A stretch of 64,000 nucleotides of DNA from Mixta theicola (lineage in GTDB: Bacteria; Pseudomonadota; Gammaproteobacteria; Enterobacterales; Enterobacteriaceae). Both the position numbers and the translations under genes were made by a program. Location: contig NZ_NWUO01000017.1 of NCBI RefSeq assembly GCF_002895925.1, positions 1-64,000 on the forward strand. Reading direction: 5' to 3'. Below, piece after piece: positions 17,716 through 26,457 of the stretch (position 1 is the first letter of the stretch; each line of letters begins with the position of its first letter). The notes under the pieces were generated by a model. It had not been told where the DNA came from. It searched no databases and saw nothing but the letters and a program-made list of their open reading frames with translations.

Positions 17716-19274
17716 GGGCGACCTACCGGATGTGAAGAAATCTCATCGCTTAATCCGAGCTTCCCTGGATTGAGAATGCCGTGCGGGTCCAGCGCCTTTT
17801 TAATGTCGGCTATGACATTCAATGCTTCACCGAGCGAATCTTGCATATAAGGGGAACGTAATAACCCTACGCCATGATGATGGCTGAGAGAGGCGTTGTG
17901 GCGGATCAACACCGCATTCGCCGCATCCCAGGCGGCACGATACCAGTCAGCACGCTCTTCAACGGCAATATCGCCGCGCAGTGAAAAATAGAGACAGGCA
18001 CCGTCAACATAAGCATGTGACTGATGAGCTGACCCCGCAAGCGTACCGGGGACCGCATTGATGGCGGCTACCACTTCGTTATATATTGACGCTAAATCAC
18101 GCCAGCGGCCAATCATCTCCAGCGTATCGGCGACCAGCCCAGGACTACGTTTAAAGCCTTCGGCGCTTTTCCCTGTAAGGTAGCGGGTATCCAGCCAGCG
18201 TTCAAAAATAGCATCGCTTTCCAGCGGTTCGCCATTTTGCTGCTGGCACACGCGTGCAGAGATAGCGAGAGTCGCATCAACCAACTCTGGCTCGCCTTCA
18301 TCCGCAATCAGCAAGACATTGGTATCAGGCAGACCGAATTGCACGCCGCTTTCCAGATTGTCATACAGGCGAAGCGCCGCGGGTGTTGCGCCATGCTGCA
18401 GGATATGGCGGCACGCCTCCAGACCCTCCGCAAAGCTGGCAAATCCCCAGGCGATCGCCCTGCCATAATCCGGTAAGCGGTGCAGCTTCAGGCGAACGCG
18501 GACGATAACGCCCAGCGTCCCCTCAGAACCGATAAACAGCTGTTGCAGATCGGGGCCGGTGGCGCTGCGTGGCGCGCCGCCAACGGAGATAAGCCTGCCG
18601 TCCGCGAGTACCACATCCATGCCGTAAACCATCTCTTCAATTTTGCCGTACCGGGTTGAAAGCTGCCCCGCGCCGCGGCACGCCACCCAACCGCCGACGG
18701 TGCTGATACCGAAAGAAGAGGGCCAGTGTCCCATGGTCATGCCGTACTCTTGTTGAATCGTCTGTTCGAAAATATCGCCGAACATCCCGGCTTCCACTTC
18801 GACAATCTGGCTTTGGGGATCAAAATCGATTAGCTGATTAAGGTCACAAACATCAAGTACAATTCCGCCGCGAACCGGTAACGCGGCGCCGGTCACGTTG
18901 CTGCGCCCGGCGGAGACGGTCAGCGGGATCCGGTTGTCGTTGGCGATGCGCATGATTGCTTGTATCTGGGGCACGCTTGAGACACGGACAATCACGGCAT
19001 GCGGCGTCGGCGGGCGACCCTGCGTTTCGCCGATCATTGATGCGGCCCACCAGTCGCGAGTCCAGGCGATAACCTCTTCCGGCGTGGTCATTACGGCATC
19101 GGCCTGCGCGCGTAGCTGTACGAGTACGGATTCAGGGATCTTAACAGGATCACGTTGTAATCCGGCGCCCTGGTATTCTGGCGTACTTTTCCCAGCCCAG
19201 GCGGGAGGAGTATGTGCGCCGACGAGGTAGTTACCACGGTTATAGCCACGTTTAATTGCTTCTTTGCTGATCAT
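17712..19274 (-). CDS. FAD-linked oxidase, alkylglycerone-phosphate-synthase-like (YgcU-related)
   Basis: 520 residues. A PCMH-type FAD-binding domain (PLTVSAGRSNVTGAALP, GSEGTLGVIVRVRLKLH) is followed by a cap and a C-terminal region with SLSHHHGVGLLR and LDPHGILNPGKLG. The HHH motif and overall pattern match alkyldihydroxyacetonephosphate synthase homologues and E. coli YgcU. In bacteria these often act as D-2-hydroxyacid or glycerol-derivative oxidases rather than making ether lipids. It overlaps the dehydrogenase (19271-19274) and the antiterminator gene (17712-17715) by ATGA-type junctions, so all are translated together. Confidence 0.85.
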   Translation of the reverse strand: MISKEAIKRGYNRGNYLVGAHTPPAWAGKSTPEYQGAGLQRDPVKIPESVLVQLRAQADAVMTTPEEVIAWTRDWWAASMIGETQGRPPTPHAVIVRVSSVPQIQAIMRIANDNRIPLTVSAGRSNVTGAALPVRGGIVLDVCDLNQLIDFDPQSQIVEVEAGMFGDIFEQTIQQEYGMTMGHWPSSFGISTVGGWVACRGAGQLSTRYGKIEEMVYGMDVVLADGRLISVGGAPRSATGPDLQQLFIGSEGTLGVIVRVRLKLHRLPDYGRAIAWGFASFAEGLEACRHILQHGATPAALRLYDNLESGVQFGLPDTNVLLIADEGEPELVDATLAISARVCQQQNGEPLESDAIFERWLDTRYLTGKSAEGFKRSPGLVADTLEMIGRWRDLASIYNEVVAAINAVPGTLAGSAHQSHAYVDGACLYFSLRGDIAVEERADWYRAAWDAANAVLIRHNASLSHHHGVGLLRSPYMQDSLGEALNVIADIKKALDPHGILNPGKLGLSDEISSHPVGRP

Positions 19275-20950
19275 TCTGAAGTCCCCATAAGAACGGATTT
19301 TTCATGTTTAACGGCGGCCCGGTAAAGGGCGATTTGTTTGGCAATCACCGACGGGGCGAGATTGAGTTCCTGTTGCAATAATTCGCCGACTCGCTGCGCC
19401 GCTTCCGCCGAGGCGTCCCGCGCCATCAGACGAGCACGTAGTCGCCGGGAGAGAATGTCGTCAATGCTGCAGGCCAGCTCATGACGGATGGCGTACACGA
19501 CTTCTGCTTCGGTATAGGGCAATCCGGTGATAATGGGCGTTTGTAAGGCAGGATTAGCGTCGATGATGTCGCTGACGAAACGCGCTTCGGCACCGTAGCG
19601 CTCACCGAGATGGGCAGAAAGCCCTCCTGAAGCGAGAATGGCCTGCGGATCGTAGCCGGCGGCGCCTAATAAAAATGCGCTTTTCGTGGAGCAGGCCTGT
19701 TTCCTGCCGAGGATCTTGCTGACGACATCGACCGTTTGCTCCGCCATGTGTCGGGAGGTGGTGAGCTTGCCGCCAACAATCGTCACCAGGCCGTCTGGCG
19801 CAACGTTGATATTATGATTACGTTTCATCTCGACGGTCTTCCCGCCGGCGTTACCTACCAGCGGGCGGCAGCCGGCGATGCTGCCAACCACATCTTGCGG
19901 CGTGAGCTGCGTTTTTAACGCGGAATTAGCCCCTTCGAGAAGGAAATCCAGCTCTTCACGGGTGCAGCACATGTCATCAAGATCGCCGTCATAATCTTCA
20001 TCGGTGGTGCCAAGATAGGAGACGTTGCCCCAGCGGGTAATCGTGGCGCGGCGTTTTCGTCCGGCGACGGGAATAGTCACCGTGCAGTCATTGCGGATTT
20101 TTATCCAGGGAATGGCCACATGGACGCCTTTTGCCGGGCGGATCTGCAGCGGCGACGGCGTCTCTTTTTTCTGTCCATCCCAGTCTCGCAACCACACGCC
20201 GGTGGCCATCACTACCACGCGGGCTTTGACCTGAATTTCACGGTCGTCAGCGTGAACGATCGCGCCATTCACTTTGCCGTGTCCGTCGCGGGTGGTTTCT
20301 GTCACTCTGGCATGATTGGCGACGACCGCCTCGTGAAAGGCGGCGGTGCGCACCAGCGTCAGGGTTAGTCTGGCGTCATCAACCCTGGCGTCAAAATACA
20401 TAAAGCCGCCGGAAAGCTGCTCTTCTTTAAGGGTCGGGCAGTGGGAGAGTACCTCCGCTGGCGTCAGCTTCTGGTGCAAAATGCCTTCCCGCCAACCTCC
20501 GGCCAGATCGTAGGTCCACAGCAGGCTTTCGAAAGCGGAGGCCAGGCGTTTATCAAAGACGCCATTTTTATCCAGCACGGGAAACATAAACGGCAGCCGC
20601 TGGACCAGGTGGCGGGCGTTTCGCCGCAGGCGCTGACGCTCCAGAAGCGAATGCCGCACCAGGCCGAGATTACCCTGTTCGATATAGCGTAAACCGCCAT
20701 GTACCATTTTTGACGATTTTGACGATGTGCCTGAGGCGAAGTCGCTCTTTTCCACTAAGGCGACGCGGTAGCCGCGCAGGCTGGCATCCAGGGCGGTATA
20801 AGCGCCGGTAACGCCGCCGCCGACGATCAAAATATCAAATGTTTCGCTGGCCAGCCTTGCTAACTGTTCATCACGCTGCAGGCGTAACGGCTGGGTGTCG
20901 AACATTTCACTGCGTGACTTATTCGGTTTACGGGACGGAAAAAACTTCAT
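19271..20950 (-). CDS. FAD-dependent glycerol-3-phosphate dehydrogenase family protein (GlpD/GlpA-like)
   Basis: 559 residues. FAD-binding GGGVTGAYTALDASLRG, then GTSSKSSKMVHGGLRYIEQG, characteristic of quinone-linked glycerol-3-phosphate dehydrogenases, and a C-terminal helical DAO_C domain. It would oxidise glycerol 3-phosphate (or the kinase product) to dihydroxyacetone phosphate at the membrane. ATG 20950 is used; a second ATG at 20905 would drop 15 basic residues. The frame follows the kinase by 8 bases. It is a paralogue in an accessory operon, so it is unlikely to be the housekeeping glpD. Confidence 0.88.
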   Translation of the reverse strand: MKFFPSRKPNKSRSEMFDTQPLRLQRDEQLARLASETFDILIVGGGVTGAYTALDASLRGYRVALVEKSDFASGTSSKSSKMVHGGLRYIEQGNLGLVRHSLLERQRLRRNARHLVQRLPFMFPVLDKNGVFDKRLASAFESLLWTYDLAGGWREGILHQKLTPAEVLSHCPTLKEEQLSGGFMYFDARVDDARLTLTLVRTAAFHEAVVANHARVTETTRDGHGKVNGAIVHADDREIQVKARVVVMATGVWLRDWDGQKKETPSPLQIRPAKGVHVAIPWIKIRNDCTVTIPVAGRKRRATITRWGNVSYLGTTDEDYDGDLDDMCCTREELDFLLEGANSALKTQLTPQDVVGSIAGCRPLVGNAGGKTVEMKRNHNINVAPDGLVTIVGGKLTTSRHMAEQTVDVVSKILGRKQACSTKSAFLLGAAGYDPQAILASGGLSAHLGERYGAEARFVSDIIDANPALQTPIITGLPYTEAEVVYAIRHELACSIDDILSRRLRARLMARDASAEAAQRVGELLQQELNLAPSVIAKQIALYRAAVKHEKSVLMGTSE

Positions 20951-20958
20951 CGATGCCT

Positions 20959-22488
20959 TTACTCCTGGTTAGGTAATGGGGAAGCGACTGCGGCCAGCTC
21001 TTGCGCGATCCGCTGCTGCCAGCGCGCGCGCTGCTCCTGACGTTGCGCACCATTGATAGCGGGAGTAAAACGCCGGGCGATTTGTAAGGTCTGGCAGGCA
21101 TCAGCCAGCGAATCCCATAACAGCCCGTCGCAACCAGCAAGAAATGCCGCTCCCCGCAGGCTGGCGCGGGCGGTTTCCGCCATGCGCAGAACCGGGATAC
21201 CGCTGAGATCGGCCTGAATTTGCATCAGGGCATCGCTATTGGACATGCCGCCGCCAACCACTAATTCGTCGACGCTAAGGCCGGTGGCTTGTTCATTGGC
21301 GTGAATACAGCCGGCAACCGAGTGGGCGATCCCTTCAACGATAGCGCGGGCAATCTGCTCGCGGCTGCTGGAGATCGAGATGCCGGTGAGCGAGGCGCGA
21401 GCTTCTGGCTGGAGGTGGGGGACGCGCAGGCCGGTCAGGGCCGGAATAAAGCTGACCCCACCGGATGTGCTGGCCCTGGCAGCCAGCGCGCTAATCTGCT
21501 CTGCATTGTCAAACCAGCCGAGCTTCTCACAGATCCAATTGAGGGCTGAGCCGGTCGTTGGTACAAACGTTTCGGCGGAATAGTGCGCCACGCCGTGCTG
21601 GCGGCGAGCGGTCATCACCAGCGTACTCTCACAGGCCTGCTGCAGCGTTGGAACCTGCTCCCCAACCAGTAAATCGACAAAGCTGCCGGTACCGTGCATA
21701 CAGAGCGATTGCCCGCGAGCAATGCATCCCAGCCCAACGGCGCCGGCAAACTGATCGCCCATACAGGCGAGGATGGGAACGGCTATCCCCAGCCGGGATT
21801 GGCGCGTTGTGCCCAGGGAGCCAGCATCATCGACGAGTGCCGGTAACAGCTGAGGCGGGAAGCCGAGAGCCTCCAGCCACGGCTCATAGTAGCCGTGTTC
21901 CGCTAACAGATAGGCACCGGCCGAGGTGGCATTGGTCGGCGTGGATAAACAGCGCTGTTCATCGCTCAGGTGCCAAAGCAGCCAGCTGTCAACGGTACCG
22001 AACAGCAATCTTCCCGCGCGGTGAGCGGCGCTGACTGCCGGGGTTTCAGCGAGGTGGCGGGCGGCCCACAAATAGGGGGAGCGAATCCCTACCGGGCGCC
22101 CGGTTCGGGCAAGCAGTTTGCTATCCCATTCGGCAGCCAGTTCACCTAAATGCGACGCATAGCGCGAATCTTGCCAGACCATCGCGGGAACCAGCGCTTT
22201 ACCGGTTTCACCATCCCAGAGAATCGCCGTGGATCGCTGAGTGGCGATCGCCAGCGCCTGAATTCGCATATTCAGCTCTTGCGCCCTGGCGATGGTCTGC
22301 CGACAAACCTTCAGGGTTACTTCCAGAATTTCATTGGCGTCTTGTTCCACCACGCCGTGGCGTGGGCTTACCACACGCAAGGGGTGATACTCCAGGCATT
22401 GCACCTGGCCGTCCGCGGTGACGACCGCCGCACGGGTGCCGGAAGTTCCTTCGTCAATAGACAGAATGGCATTCTGCGGATAATTCAT
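20959..22488 (-). CDS. FGGY family carbohydrate kinase, glycerol-kinase-like
   Basis: 509 residues. N-terminal phosphate-binding loop LSIDEGTSGTRAAVV, then ATQRSTAILWDGETG, VWQDSR, the mid-protein GDQFAGAVGLGC and the C-terminal GGGMSNSDALMQIQADLSGIP adenosine region define the FGGY fold. Glycerol kinase usually reads DQGTTSSRA, so DEGTSGTRA marks a divergent subfamily and the polyol substrate is uncertain. Its start overlaps the MFS gene by four bases. Together with the next genes it implies phosphorylation followed by oxidation of a glycerol-like compound. Confidence 0.87.
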   Translation of the reverse strand: MNYPQNAILSIDEGTSGTRAAVVTADGQVQCLEYHPLRVVSPRHGVVEQDANEILEVTLKVCRQTIARAQELNMRIQALAIATQRSTAILWDGETGKALVPAMVWQDSRYASHLGELAAEWDSKLLARTGRPVGIRSPYLWAARHLAETPAVSAAHRAGRLLFGTVDSWLLWHLSDEQRCLSTPTNATSAGAYLLAEHGYYEPWLEALGFPPQLLPALVDDAGSLGTTRQSRLGIAVPILACMGDQFAGAVGLGCIARGQSLCMHGTGSFVDLLVGEQVPTLQQACESTLVMTARRQHGVAHYSAETFVPTTGSALNWICEKLGWFDNAEQISALAARASTSGGVSFIPALTGLRVPHLQPEARASLTGISISSSREQIARAIVEGIAHSVAGCIHANEQATGLSVDELVVGGGMSNSDALMQIQADLSGIPVLRMAETARASLRGAAFLAGCDGLLWDSLADACQTLQIARRFTPAINGAQRQEQRARWQQRIAQELAAVASPLPNQE

Positions 22489-23960
22489 TTTGTACCTCTT
22501 GCGGTTTCCTGCACGCCTGGCGTTAGGGAAGAGTCCGTGTTATTTCCGAATTGCGGGGCTCCAGGCTCGTTATCCGGCTGAATAGTGGTACGGGTGGGGT
22601 CCCAGGTGATAACAAAGCAGACAATACTGGCGACCAGAGGGACCACTGACATGATCAGAAACGTGGTCTGCAGACCGTACTGTTCGCGAAAGAGAGGGAA
22701 GATAAAGAGACCGAGCGCGGCGCCGATGGCTCCCAGGGCACCGACGATGCCGTTGGCGCCTGCGCGCAATTCGCTGCGAAACGAGAGCGATGACAGGCTT
22801 TTCCCATTGGCGCCAGGGCCGCCGGAGTGAAACAGAATAAACAGCGCAGGTACCGTCAATGAGGCCCAAAGCGGCATGGTATCGCTGTACATCCCCAGCG
22901 TTAGCAGCACCAGAAAGGCGATAGCAAAACCGATGGCGGAGGAGCGGCGCAGTCCTAAACGGCGACCAATAAGCGGGGATAAAAAGCCGCCGATTACGCC
23001 GAAAATGTTAAAGAAAAGCGAACCAAGGGTGGCATAAACGAAGTTTTTACCAAACAGGCTGGCGCTGATAACCGGGAGATACCATCCCACGCCGAAATAT
23101 TGAATGGACTGGCAGATTTGTACTACTGAGGCCAGGATTGTGCGCGGTAAATAAACCCCACGGAAAATAAGCAGAACGTTTTTAATTCCTTTTCTGGCTT
23201 CGCCAGTAACCGGTATTTGTTCAGCGGTTGGGGCAAGAGAAAAACGGTCGCCATATATTTTCTGCAATGCGTTAATGGCTTCCGCCAGCCGGGATTTACG
23301 CGCTAACCACACCGGACTTTCTACCAGGTAACGCATTTGCAATAGTAAAATAATAATGCCGCACAGCGCCGTTACGGCAATAGAATAACGCCAGATAGTG
23401 TCGCCGACATGCCATGAATAAAAGAGCAGGGCAAGTACCAGGTTCAGGCAAACGGCCACGTACCAGACGCCTTGCCAGGTATTCAGGCGGCTCTTTAAGC
23501 GAGCTGGTGTAAACTCGGCCAGCATCGCCATCGCCACGGCGAAATCCATACCGTAAGCAATGCCGACGAAGAACCGCCCGGTGATTATGATACTGAAATC
23601 AGGAGAAAAAGTGACAAGCAAGGCGCCGACGACGGCACTCATCTTCGCCAGGATAAGCGGGGTAACGCGCCCCCAGCGGTCGGCAATCCAACCACCGACG
23701 GGATTAAAGACAATTGCCACCCAGGAAGAGAATGAAGTTAGTAAGGCTATTTCCGTCGCGCTCAGTTGGAGATCCCGCGTCATCGGATTTAAACCAGCGC
23801 TTAAAGCTGAATTAGAGAAGGCGTCTAAAAATAAACCACCGAGGGCCAGCCACCAAATAATACCGGCCTTACCTGCGATATTCGGCTGTGAATCGATAAA
23901 TTGAATAATATCGTCAATGCCGCGAATCTTCTTTTTTGCTGAATTTTGGTAAACAGACAT
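22485..23960 (-). CDS. MFS sugar/polyol transporter
   Basis: 491 residues from ATG 23960 (GAGG six bases upstream; the longer frame to 24098 has no homology). Twelve hydrophobic segments with the MFS loop motif GGWIADRWGRV between helices 2 and 3, GRFFVGIAYGMDFAVAM, and LVESPVWL after helix 6, typical of the sugar-porter/YgcS-like branch. First gene of the operon and therefore the likely importer of the substrate phosphorylated by the FGGY kinase. Confidence 0.88.
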   Translation of the reverse strand: MSVYQNSAKKKIRGIDDIIQFIDSQPNIAGKAGIIWWLALGGLFLDAFSNSALSAGLNPMTRDLQLSATEIALLTSFSSWVAIVFNPVGGWIADRWGRVTPLILAKMSAVVGALLVTFSPDFSIIITGRFFVGIAYGMDFAVAMAMLAEFTPARLKSRLNTWQGVWYVAVCLNLVLALLFYSWHVGDTIWRYSIAVTALCGIIILLLQMRYLVESPVWLARKSRLAEAINALQKIYGDRFSLAPTAEQIPVTGEARKGIKNVLLIFRGVYLPRTILASVVQICQSIQYFGVGWYLPVISASLFGKNFVYATLGSLFFNIFGVIGGFLSPLIGRRLGLRRSSAIGFAIAFLVLLTLGMYSDTMPLWASLTVPALFILFHSGGPGANGKSLSSLSFRSELRAGANGIVGALGAIGAALGLFIFPLFREQYGLQTTFLIMSVVPLVASIVCFVITWDPTRTTIQPDNEPGAPQFGNNTDSSLTPGVQETARGTK

Positions 23961-24004
23961 AGCGGTCCTCTTTGCAATATTCGAAAGAAGGCCGCTACAT
24001 AGAG

Positions 24005-24050
24005 AAAAGACAATGAGAGACCATCTTAATGATTGACAGATAGTCTCTAA
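24005..24050 (-). promoter_or_regulatory. Leader hairpin, candidate antiterminator target
   Basis: On the minus-strand RNA about 57 bases before the MFS start, GAGACUAUCU and AGAUGGUCUC (bases 24047-24038 and 24026-24017) form an uninterrupted 10-bp stem with one U-G pair and an 11-base loop. A U-rich stretch follows. The wobble pair only works in the minus-strand RNA, arguing for function in this operon's transcript. Since the operon encodes a GlpP family antiterminator, this may be the attenuator it controls. Confidence 0.5.
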
Positions 24051-24391
24051 TCTAAAATCTGCAGGATGAATGTTAGAGGGTGGGTACGAAGGAGTCAAAA
24101 CAGATCATCTGGTTTTGCTTAAATTTGTGATTTGTGGCTCATTTGTTAAGTTCTGGTTATAAAGTGGCGGTTTTTGTAGTGATTAAAGCAATGAATACGA
24201 TTGCGTAAACGACCAGCATTTTGTTTATAGCTCCGACTTATCGGAGATGTTTCAGGTAATGCATTCAACTTTCTGTCTGAGCATATGATGATTTTGGCAG
24301 GATGCTCTGGCGGTGTAACCATTCCGCATAATGGCGCTATTCACTTTTCGTGATCTTCCGGCTGACTCACAATGGCGCAAAGAAGATTGCT
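24051..24391. other. Intergenic region between the operon and the transposase relic
   Basis: No gene seen. It should hold the promoter of the minus-strand operon (A+T-rich around 24090-24240). No recognisable CRP or GlpR site was found by eye. Confidence 0.4.
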
Positions 24392-24830
24392 ATGCGCAAA
24401 GCCCGTGTTACCGATCAGCAGATTATTACCGACCTGAAGTCCGTCGAGGCTGACAGAATGGTGAAAGAGATCTGCCGCGAAGCCGGACATTCCGTAGCCA
24501 GTGACTGTAACTGGAAGGCTAAATATGGCGGGATGGAAGCCAGTGATATTAAGAAGATTAAAGATCTGGCAGATGAAAACCGCGGTCTGAAGCAGATGTT
24601 CGCCGTCAAGGAAAACAGCGTCTGCCAGTACGTAATGCTGCGCCGCTCGCTTCTCCGGCAGCACTGAATCAGAGCTGGACGATAGATTTTATGCATAATG
24701 CGCTGACCTGCGAACGGCGTTTTCGCACCTTCAATGTGATGGGTAACGTTAACCGGGAAGCGCTGCCAATCTCAACTTTCCTGAATCCTTCCCGAACGGT
24801 TTACACCGGCAGAACGAACCGCGTGCGTCT
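24392..24830 (+). pseudogene. IS3-family (IS407-like) transposase relic, OrfA and OrfB pieces
   Basis: From ATG 24392 the frame reads MRKARVTDQQIITDLKSVEA and KYGGMEASDIKKIKDLADEN, the helix-turn-helix and leucine-rich part of IS3-family OrfA, but loses homology after KQMF and stops at 24667. From 24667 a frame reads NQSWTIDFMHNALTCERRFR and TFNVMGNVNREAL, the DDE-domain start of OrfB, then decays near 24780. The first catalytic Asp is in WTIDFM. Most of OrfB and both inverted repeats are missing, so the element is dead. Confidence 0.8.
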
Positions 24831-25611
24831 TTTTTCAGACCCGCTTTAAGACGTATTTTAAAGAATAAAATATTTGCTATTAGATTTAATACGTTTTGGC
24901 CCTTTGTTAATAACTTAAAACTGCAGCAAATTTAACTAAATGAGCGCGATCACACTTCCCACATTGATTACCAATGCTAACCACACAAGACAGTCCCGCC
25001 TGACGATAACGTTACGTTGCCGAATAAATTCTCATTTCTTTAACTACTTGAAAAATAAAAATATTTTAAAATTTATGCTGTTTTCTTCTGCAATGAAGAT
25101 TTTTTTCTAAAGCCAGGCTAAAACGTTGTTGCTTGTTTATTTATTGGTAATCTTTTGAATTTGTTTGATTTTTTATGGATGGCTAAGTTGTGTAAGGTGG
25201 AAAAGGAAATTTTTTTTCACCTTTACATAAAAATTTTCAGGTGCATTTTTATCCCTCGTTACCGTTAAGCTTGTTTAATCATTAAACATGGAAAAATGAT
25301 TAGCTGGCACGAAGTTAGCGCACCGCAGACCCTGCTAAAGCACCTGTCAATGCTACGTTTTGCTATCGAAACCTCTCACGATTGAGTCCATTTTTTTCAG
25401 GTAGCAAACTTGACAGTTTTTTAATAGCTAATAGTATTTTTAATAACAAAGGTTATGAAGTGTGGTGAATGTGTTAACCGCCTCGTCAGCGAACTAATAA
25501 GCCGCATTCATGCTTCATAGGCGTGTTGAAGCATAGTTGAACCCGGAGCGGCGCTCAGGCGCCGATGGGAAGTTAGATAACTGACGGGCTGCGTAGCTGA
25601 AGAGGTTCGCC
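24831..25611. other. 780-base A+T-rich gene-free region
   Basis: No frame of coding character on either strand. Composition is strongly A+T-rich to about 25450 with many T and A tracts, then turns G+C-richer near 25500. It separates the IS relic from the phage-derived cassette and is probably foreign DNA. No tRNA or attachment site was recognised. Confidence 0.5.
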
Positions 25612-25812
25612 ATGATTTATGTCTTATATCGTGTCGCCGGTGGGCAGTATTGCGAGTTCACCTTACCGGATGATGATGTGGCGGCTTACCGGCGCAAATC
25701 ACGGATTAAAAACATAGCGACGCCGATGAGTTCGGCGGAGGAGGAGAGTTCTACTGCTGGTAAGCGTGGATCATCCACGGTTAAAAAGCCGTTAGATGGA
25801 CTTTCGAGATAG
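25612..25812 (+). CDS. Possible small protein, 3' half antisense to the repressor
   Basis: 66 codons with GAGG seven bases before ATG 25612. The first ~30 residues (MIYVLYRVAGGQYCEFTLPD) look protein-like, but from 25686 on the frame is antisense to the repressor's C terminus. It may be a real small phage gene or a remnant. I recognise no family. Confidence 0.25.
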   Translation: MIYVLYRVAGGQYCEFTLPDDDVAAYRRKSRIKNIATPMSSAEEESSTAGKRGSSTVKKPLDGLSR

Positions 25813-26288
25813 CGATAGACGCTGATGCGCTCATTGACACGAGCGATCACCAGGTCGCCTGATTCAGGCGGAATATCAGTATCAATAATCACGATACTGC
25901 CCGCGGTGGCTTCAGCACAACCGCTGTTTCGATCTATCAAATAGGCTCGCCAGGTTTTTTTGGCGCGGACGCCATTAGGCGTGGTAACGGTCTCGCTGGT
26001 TTTACCTGCCAGCGTCCAGACAGGGACGTCACTGGCCACGGGAGTATGTGAAAAACCTTCTCTGCCTGAAGGTCCCTGCATCTCTCCCTGACCTTTGGCC
26101 AGCCATTCGACATTGACGTTGAGTGCGGCCGCGATGTCGACCAGCTTGCGCGATCCAGCGGCCTGACCTTTGGTCAGACGCCAGATAGTAGGCTGGGAAA
26201 CGCCGGATGCTTTGGCTAAAGCACCCTGAGTCATTCCGGCCATGTTCATCGCTATATTGAGCCGCGTAGCAAGAGAATCTGTTTTCAT
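25686..26288 (-). CDS. Phage-type repressor: XRE helix-turn-helix with S24/LexA-like C-terminal domain
   Basis: 200 residues from ATG 26288 (the frame is open to 26432 but without homology). Residues ~5-60 form a Cro/CI helix-turn-helix (MTQGALAKASGVSQPTIWRL). The C-terminal half resembles the S24 peptidase fold (AGSIVIIDTDIPPESGDLVI). The Ser region reads NSGCAE instead of GDSM, and the Lys segment reads SVYRYLES where V-K-R-L is usual, so the self-cleavage dyad looks degenerate. It diverges from the lysozyme gene across a 169-base control region and presumably represses it. Confidence 0.85.
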   Translation of the reverse strand: MKTDSLATRLNIAMNMAGMTQGALAKASGVSQPTIWRLTKGQAAGSRKLVDIAAALNVNVEWLAKGQGEMQGPSGREGFSHTPVASDVPVWTLAGKTSETVTTPNGVRAKKTWRAYLIDRNSGCAEATAGSIVIIDTDIPPESGDLVIARVNERISVYRYLESPSNGFLTVDDPRLPAVELSSSAELIGVAMFLIRDLRR

Positions 26289-26325
26289 AAACGAAAATTT
26301 ATAGCGCGCCGTATTGTTCGTCAAA

Positions 26326-26392
26326 CACGCTTTGCTATGGCCTGTTTCGATACGTTTTGTTATGGGTTCAAGCATTATACATAACAGAATGA
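26326..26392. promoter_or_regulatory. Candidate operators between repressor and lysis genes
   Basis: A 10-base motif occurs twice forward, TTTGCTATGG (26331-26340) and TTTGTTATGG (26356-26365), and once inverted, TTCTGTTATG on the minus strand (26389-26380). The ~25-base spacing resembles the triple operators of lambdoid phages. A TATACAT-type sequence (26376-26382) may be a -10 element. Confidence 0.45.
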
Positions 26393-26457
26393 AAACCACC
26401 AATGTGGCAGAGCCAATTTTTAACAAGGTCACGGGTAAGTTGGAAAAGGAGTGGGTT

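Noticed and set aside
20119-20368. Short frames antisense to the glycerol-3-phosphate dehydrogenase gene
   Set aside because: No start signals; shadows.
23961-24098. N-terminal extension of the MFS transporter
   Set aside because: The 46 extra residues lack homology; ATG 23960 has a proper ribosome site, and the leader hairpin lies in the extension.
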